Part shown: piece after piece, positions 60,263 through 64,000 of the stretch
Layout: every line of letters starts with the position of its first letter
Numbering within the stretch: the stretch's first letter is position 1
Assembly (NCBI GenBank): GCA_003339645.1
Contig: QNUV01000021.1
Location: 992,001 to 1,056,000, forward strand
DNA: 64,000 bases
Direction: 5' to 3'
Origin: Microbacterium arborescens
GTDB taxonomy: Bacteria > Actinomycetota > Actinomycetes > Actinomycetales > Microbacteriaceae
Translations under genes and position numbers: made by a program
The notes under the pieces: model-generated
What the model was told of the DNA's origin: nothing
Databases searched by the model: none
What the model saw: the letters and a program-made list of their open reading frames with translations, nothing else

Positions 60263-61206
60263 TGGGTGCGGGGCACAGCCACGCGCCGGCGGGTGCGATC
60301 CCGGCGGGGCAGCCGGCCGACTTCCGGGTGAAGCTGTGGATCGCGTTCGGCATCACCGCCGCGATCGTGGTGACCCAGGCGGTGGGCTCGATCGTGACGG
60401 GCAGCCTCGCGCTGCTCACCGACACGGCGCACGCCCTCACCGATGCCTCCGGTCTGCTCGTCGCCCTCGTCGCGGCGAACCTCATGATGCGTCCCGCGAA
60501 TGCCCGCCGGACGTGGGGTTTCCGCAGGATCGAGGTGATCGCCGCGTTCGCGCAGGCGGCGCTGCTGCTCGTCGTCGGCGTGTACGCCGCGATCGAAGGC
60601 ATCCGGCGCCTGTTCGAGCCGCCGGAGGTGCCCGCGATCGAGCTGCTCGTCTTCGGCGTCGTCGGGCTCGTCGCCAATATCGTGGCGATCGCCGTCCTCT
60701 CGTCGAGTCGCGGCGCGAACTTCAACATGCGCGCGGCGTTCCTCGAAGTGCTCAACGACGCCCTCGGCTCGGTCGGCGTCATCGTCGCCGCGATCGTGAT
60801 CGCGACGACCGGATTCGCCCAGGCGGATGCCGTCGCCGGCCTGTTCATCGCCGCCCTCATCGTGCCCCGCGCGGTGAAGCTGATGCGCGAGACGGCCTCG
60901 GTGCTGATGGAGTTCACGCCCCGCGGGCTCGACCTCGACGATGTGCGCGCGCACATCCTGCGTCTGGACCATGTGACCGACGTGCACGATCTGCACGCGT
61001 CGACGGTCGCAACGGGGCTGCCCACGATCACGGCTCACGTCGTCGTCGAGGACCGATGCTTCAGCGACGGCCACGCGGCCGAGGTGCTCCAGGAGGTGCG
61101 CTCGTGCGTCGCGGAGCACTTCGAGGTGTCGGTGCTGCACTCCACCTTCCAGATCGAGAACGAGCACATCCGCGATGAGGAACCCGACTCGATGCGGCAC
61201 GCGTGA
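60262..61206 (+). CDS. Cation diffusion facilitator (CDF) efflux protein
   Basis: A 314-residue metal:proton antiporter (Zn, Cd, Co or similar) with six helices and an N-terminal His segment (GHSHAPAG). TM2 has the normal HxxxD (His57-Asp61). In TM5 the expected HxxxD reads ExxxD (Glu162-Asp166, FLEVLNDALG), which may alter metal preference. The C-terminal cytoplasmic domain is present. Confidence 0.9.
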   Translation: MGAGHSHAPAGAIPAGQPADFRVKLWIAFGITAAIVVTQAVGSIVTGSLALLTDTAHALTDASGLLVALVAANLMMRPANARRTWGFRRIEVIAAFAQAALLLVVGVYAAIEGIRRLFEPPEVPAIELLVFGVVGLVANIVAIAVLSSSRGANFNMRAAFLEVLNDALGSVGVIVAAIVIATTGFAQADAVAGLFIAALIVPRAVKLMRETASVLMEFTPRGLDLDDVRAHILRLDHVTDVHDLHASTVATGLPTITAHVVVEDRCFSDGHAAEVLQEVRSCVAEHFEVSVLHSTFQIENEHIRDEEPDSMRHA

Positions 61207-61223
61207 GACCGGCCGCCTGAACC

Positions 61224-61970
61224 TCAGTCGCGCGCGTCGAGCACCGCGCGGGCCAACCGGGTCGAGCCGGCCACGGCGGCAGGCATCGTGACCACAGCCC
61301 CGAGCGGGATGAGGAAGCACAGCTGCGTCGCGATCCCGAAGCCCAGGAACCGGGCGCGGTGGGAGCGCCGCAGGCGGCGACGGTCGGCCGCCAGGATGCC
61401 GCGCGCCGACAGGGCGCGCGAGGTGAGCTCGTCGGCGAGGAGCCAACCCGTGAGCGACACCGCGGTGACCGACCCCAGCACGCCGCCCACGACCGGGATG
61501 AGGCCGACGAGGGCGGCCAGAACGGCGGCCAGCAGACCGCGGGCGATCAGCCCGATCGCATCGCCGACCGATCGCCAGAACCCTCCCTCGCTGTCGGGAA
61601 CGGCGCCGCCGAGGTCGGCTTCGGCCGCACGCCAGATGCGGTCGTAGAACGGCTCGCCCACCATGAGGGTGAGCGCGGTGAACGACACCGCGACGAGCAC
61701 GATCGCCCCGCCGAGCAGGGCGGTGCCCGCGGCGATGCGCACGATCGTCGTCCAGACCTCGGGCCAGGCGTCGGCGAAGGGCGTGAGGGCGTCGACGATC
61801 TGAGGCAGGAAGGCACCGAGGGCGATGAGTCCGCCGAGGAGGACGAGCCCGACGATCGCGGCGGGGATGAGTCCGAGCGCCATGACCCCCGGCCGGCGCG
61901 ACCAGAAGCCGAAGCCGCGCGCGAGGTCGGCGGCGCCGCGGAGGAACGAGCGGGCGGGGGCATCGGACAT
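61224..61970 (-). CDS. EI24/CysZ-family membrane protein
   Basis: A 248-residue membrane protein resembling the EI24 (etoposide-induced 2.4/CysZ) family. Four main helices and the block GEPFYDRIWRAAEADLGG, then PVVGGVLGSVTAVSLTGWLLADE. CysZ carries sulfate in some bacteria; role here is unproven. It is convergent with the CDF gene. Confidence 0.8.
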   Translation of the reverse strand: MSDAPARSFLRGAADLARGFGFWSRRPGVMALGLIPAAIVGLVLLGGLIALGAFLPQIVDALTPFADAWPEVWTTIVRIAAGTALLGGAIVLVAVSFTALTLMVGEPFYDRIWRAAEADLGGAVPDSEGGFWRSVGDAIGLIARGLLAAVLAALVGLIPVVGGVLGSVTAVSLTGWLLADELTSRALSARGILAADRRRLRRSHRARFLGFGIATQLCFLIPLGAVVTMPAAVAGSTRLARAVLDARD

Positions 61971-62081
61971 GTCTCTCATCCTGCCTGCATCGGGCACCGG
62001 CCAGCGGCAGGTTCACAACCACAGATCGCGCGCCGGCGCCAGGGGTTGTCCGAATTCGGGATGTGGCGCTGGAGTGTTGCG

Positions 62082-63428
62082 ATGACCAACGACACCAGTG
62101 CGCCGATCGCCGACGATCGGCCCGGGCTGAAACGGGCCATCGGAACCCCCCTCCTGTTCGCATTCATCGTCGGCGACACCCTCGGCGCCGGCATCTACAC
62201 CCTCGTCGGAACGATGGCGAACGACGTCGGCGGCGTGATCTGGCTGCCGCTGCTGATCGCACTCGTCGTCGCGCTGCTCACCGCCGGCACCTATGCGGAG
62301 CTCATCACGAAGTACCCGCACGCGGGCGGTGCCGCCCGCTACGTCGACAAGGCGTTCGGCATCCCGTTCCTGTCGTTCCTCGTGGGGTTCCTCATGATGG
62401 CGTCGGGCATCACGACGGCGGCGGCGCTGGCCAACGCGTTCGCGGGGGACTACTTCGCCGCGCTGTTCGACATCCCGCCGATCCCGGTGGCGATCGCCTT
62501 CATCGCCGTGCTCACCGTCATCAACCTGCGGGGTGTGCGCGAGTCGCTCGCAACGAACTTCGTGGCATCGATCATCGAGGTCTCGGGTCTGGTGATCGTC
62601 ATCTTCGTCGCGGCGATGGTGTTCGCCGGCGGCGGTGGCGAGCCGGCGCGCGTCTTCGAGTTCGCCCCGGATGTGCCCCCGCTGCAGGGGGCGTTCGCGG
62701 CATCCATCGTCGCCTTCTTCTCGTTCCTCGGCTTCGAAGCGGCGGCCAACATGGCCGAAGAGGTGAAGAACCCCTCGAAGTCGTACCCGCGGGCGCTCTT
62801 CGGCGCCATCATCACCGCGGCTGTCGTCTACCTGCTCATCGCGATCGGTGCCGTGATCGTGGTGCCGCCGGCCGAGCTGGCCGAATCGACCGGTCCGCTG
62901 CTGGATGTCGTGACCGCCAGCGGCGTCGCCATCCCGCCGTGGCTGTTCAGCCTCATCGCCCTCGTCGCGATCGCCAACGGCGCCCTCCTCTTCATGGTCA
63001 TGGCCAGTCGCGTGGGTTACGGCCTCGCCGAGTCGGGTCTGCTGCCGCACGCCTTCGGCCGGGTGTTGTCGAAGCGCCGCACGCCGTGGGTCTCGATCCT
63101 CGTCGTCGCCGGCGCCACGATGCTTCTCACCGTGCTCGGCGACATCGGAACGCTCGCCGAGACAACGGTGCTGCTGCTTCTGCTCGTCTTCCTCTCGGCC
63201 AACGTCAGCGTTCTGGTGCTGAAGAAGGACAAGGTCGAGCACAAGCACTTCTCGGTGCCCCGGGTCGTGCCCGTGCTGGCGATCATCGCCAGCATCGTGC
63301 TGCTCACCCAGCAGACCGGCCCGGTGTGGCTCGGTACCGCCGGCTACATCGTGGTCGGGACGGTCCTGTTCTTCATCGCGCGGGCGGGGCGCCGCCGCTC
63401 GGACCGCAAGGCTCAGGCCGGGCCCTGA
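62082..63428 (+). CDS. APC-family amino acid permease
   Basis: A 448-residue transporter with 12 helices of the APC superfamily (GDTLGAGIYTLVG in TM1, SFLGFEAAANMAEEVKNPSKSYPRA in TM6-7). The ATG has GGAG eight bases upstream. Substrate unknown. Its end overlaps the convergent IclR gene by 16 bases. Confidence 0.9.
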   Translation: MTNDTSAPIADDRPGLKRAIGTPLLFAFIVGDTLGAGIYTLVGTMANDVGGVIWLPLLIALVVALLTAGTYAELITKYPHAGGAARYVDKAFGIPFLSFLVGFLMMASGITTAAALANAFAGDYFAALFDIPPIPVAIAFIAVLTVINLRGVRESLATNFVASIIEVSGLVIVIFVAAMVFAGGGGEPARVFEFAPDVPPLQGAFAASIVAFFSFLGFEAAANMAEEVKNPSKSYPRALFGAIITAAVVYLLIAIGAVIVVPPAELAESTGPLLDVVTASGVAIPPWLFSLIALVAIANGALLFMVMASRVGYGLAESGLLPHAFGRVLSKRRTPWVSILVVAGATMLLTVLGDIGTLAETTVLLLLLVFLSANVSVLVLKKDKVEHKHFSVPRVVPVLAIIASIVLLTQQTGPVWLGTAGYIVVGTVLFFIARAGRRRSDRKAQAGP

Positions 63429-64000
63429 TAGCCCAGGCCTGAGCTGATGCGGTCGGCGGTCTCGACGACCGTCCGGCCCAGCTCCGCGCCGCGCGTCTCG
63501 AGATCGATCGCCGTGAGCGGCCCGGAGATGGATACGGCCGCGATGATCTTTCCGCTGCGGTCGAGGATCGGCGCGGCGGTCGAGGCCCGTCCGAGCACGA
63601 ACTCCTCGACCTCGATCGCGTACCCGCGTCGCGCGGTCAGCGCGACCTCGCGGTCGAGGTCATCGTGCGTCGTGATGGTCGCCTCGGTGAATCCGGGCAG
63701 CTCCGGCAGCAACCGCTGGCGCTTCTCGCGATTCGTGCCGATGAGCGTGGCCTTGCCGATGCTGGTCGCATGCAACGGGACGCGCTGACCCATCAGCGTG
63801 TGCGACTTCGGTGAGAGCGGCCCCTCGAAGTTGCAGAGGTAGACCAGCTCCGCACCGCGGAGGAGGGCGATGTTGACACCGAGGCCGATCTCACCGGCGA
63901 GGCTCTGCGCGATCTGACGACCGACTCGGTGCACCCGGTTCTGATTGATCGCGATGCCCGCGAGGGTCATGAGCTCGGCGCCGAGGAAGTAGAGCGACGT
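63413..64000 (-). CDS. IclR-family regulator, C-terminal part
   Basis: At least 195 residues of an IclR effector-binding domain, starting beyond the window edge (the last codons seen read TSLYFLGAELM). Blocks LCNFEGPLSPKSHTLMGQRVP, HATSIGKATL and AAPILDRSGKIIAAVSISGP are typical. The DNA-binding half is outside the window. Confidence 0.9.
   Translation of the reverse strand, partial: TSLYFLGAELMTLAGIAINQNRVHRVGRQIAQSLAGEIGLGVNIALLRGAELVYLCNFEGPLSPKSHTLMGQRVPLHATSIGKATLIGTNREKRQRLLPELPGFTEATITTHDDLDREVALTARRGYAIEVEEFVLGRASTAAPILDRSGKIIAAVSISGPLTAIDLETRGAELGRTVVETADRISSGLGYQGPA

Noticed and set aside
1-64000. CRISPR arrays, tRNA, rRNA or IS elements
   Set aside because: No regularly spaced repeats, cloverleaf, rRNA stretches, transposase or terminal inverted repeats were recognised.

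Overview
The window is high-GC DNA (roughly 70% by eye) with many GTG starts, tightly overlapping stop/start codons (ATGA, GTGA, TGATG) and a gene set typical of the Actinomycetota. Protein flavour and gene content point to Microbacteriaceae, most likely a plant- or soil-associated Microbacterium. This is inferred from the sequence; no database search was run.

Layout. 1-9903: mixed chromosomal genes: the N-terminal part of an ABC permease, a CrtI/CrtD-type desaturase overlapping a UbiA-type prenyltransferase (carotenoid tailoring), a membrane protein, an SDR overlapping an iron-sulfur cryptochrome/photolyase, a hypothetical gene, a divergent ATP-grasp / flavin monooxygenase pair, and a peroxiredoxin-like gene. 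10085-46829: a carbohydrate-utilisation region of about 37 kb with a secreted multidomain glycosidase, an Opp-type transporter (family 5 SBP, two permeases, two ATPases), a ROK regulator, a catabolic operon (cupin isomerase, DeoC-like aldolase, shikimate-dehydrogenase-like enzyme, FGGY kinase, SDR, KDPG-type aldolase), two GH2 enzymes, a phosphotriesterase-family lactonase, a 2-hydroxyacid dehydrogenase, an RpiR regulator, a second SDR, a GH78 rhamnosidase, two unusual GH-like proteins, two tandem SBPs, a MalFG-type permease pair and a peptidase E-like gene. Nine copies of a 13-bp palindrome (GTAGTnnnRCTAC) lie at the promoter regions of this region, so it looks like one RpiR-controlled regulon.

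46787-48767: a small, lower-GC island bounded by a perfect 43-bp direct repeat made of the 3' end of the peptidase E gene. It holds a kinase gene fragment and a three-gene minus-strand operon: a 214-aa protein with a 16-cysteine tail resembling halocin C8-type bacteriocins, a CxxC thioredoxin-like protein with a C-terminal hydrophobic segment, and a 63-aa membrane protein. This is the best candidate for an undescribed system.

48831-64000: ordinary chromosome again: a DUF2256/DUF3253 protein, a small membrane protein, a ROK-controlled alpha-glucoside locus (SBP, two permeases, GH13), a GntR-controlled group (acetamidase-like enzyme, DUF1275 membrane protein, dicarboxylate/amino-acid symporter) sharing a GGTCCTACC site, an ArsR/CDF metal-efflux pair, an EI24 membrane protein, an APC permease and a partial IclR regulator. 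No rRNA, tRNA, CRISPR array, IS element or integrase was recognised. No gene-free stretch exceeds 300 bases; the longest are 46830-47123 (gene fragment), 48521-48830 (island promoter and repeat) and 13304-13558 (two operators).
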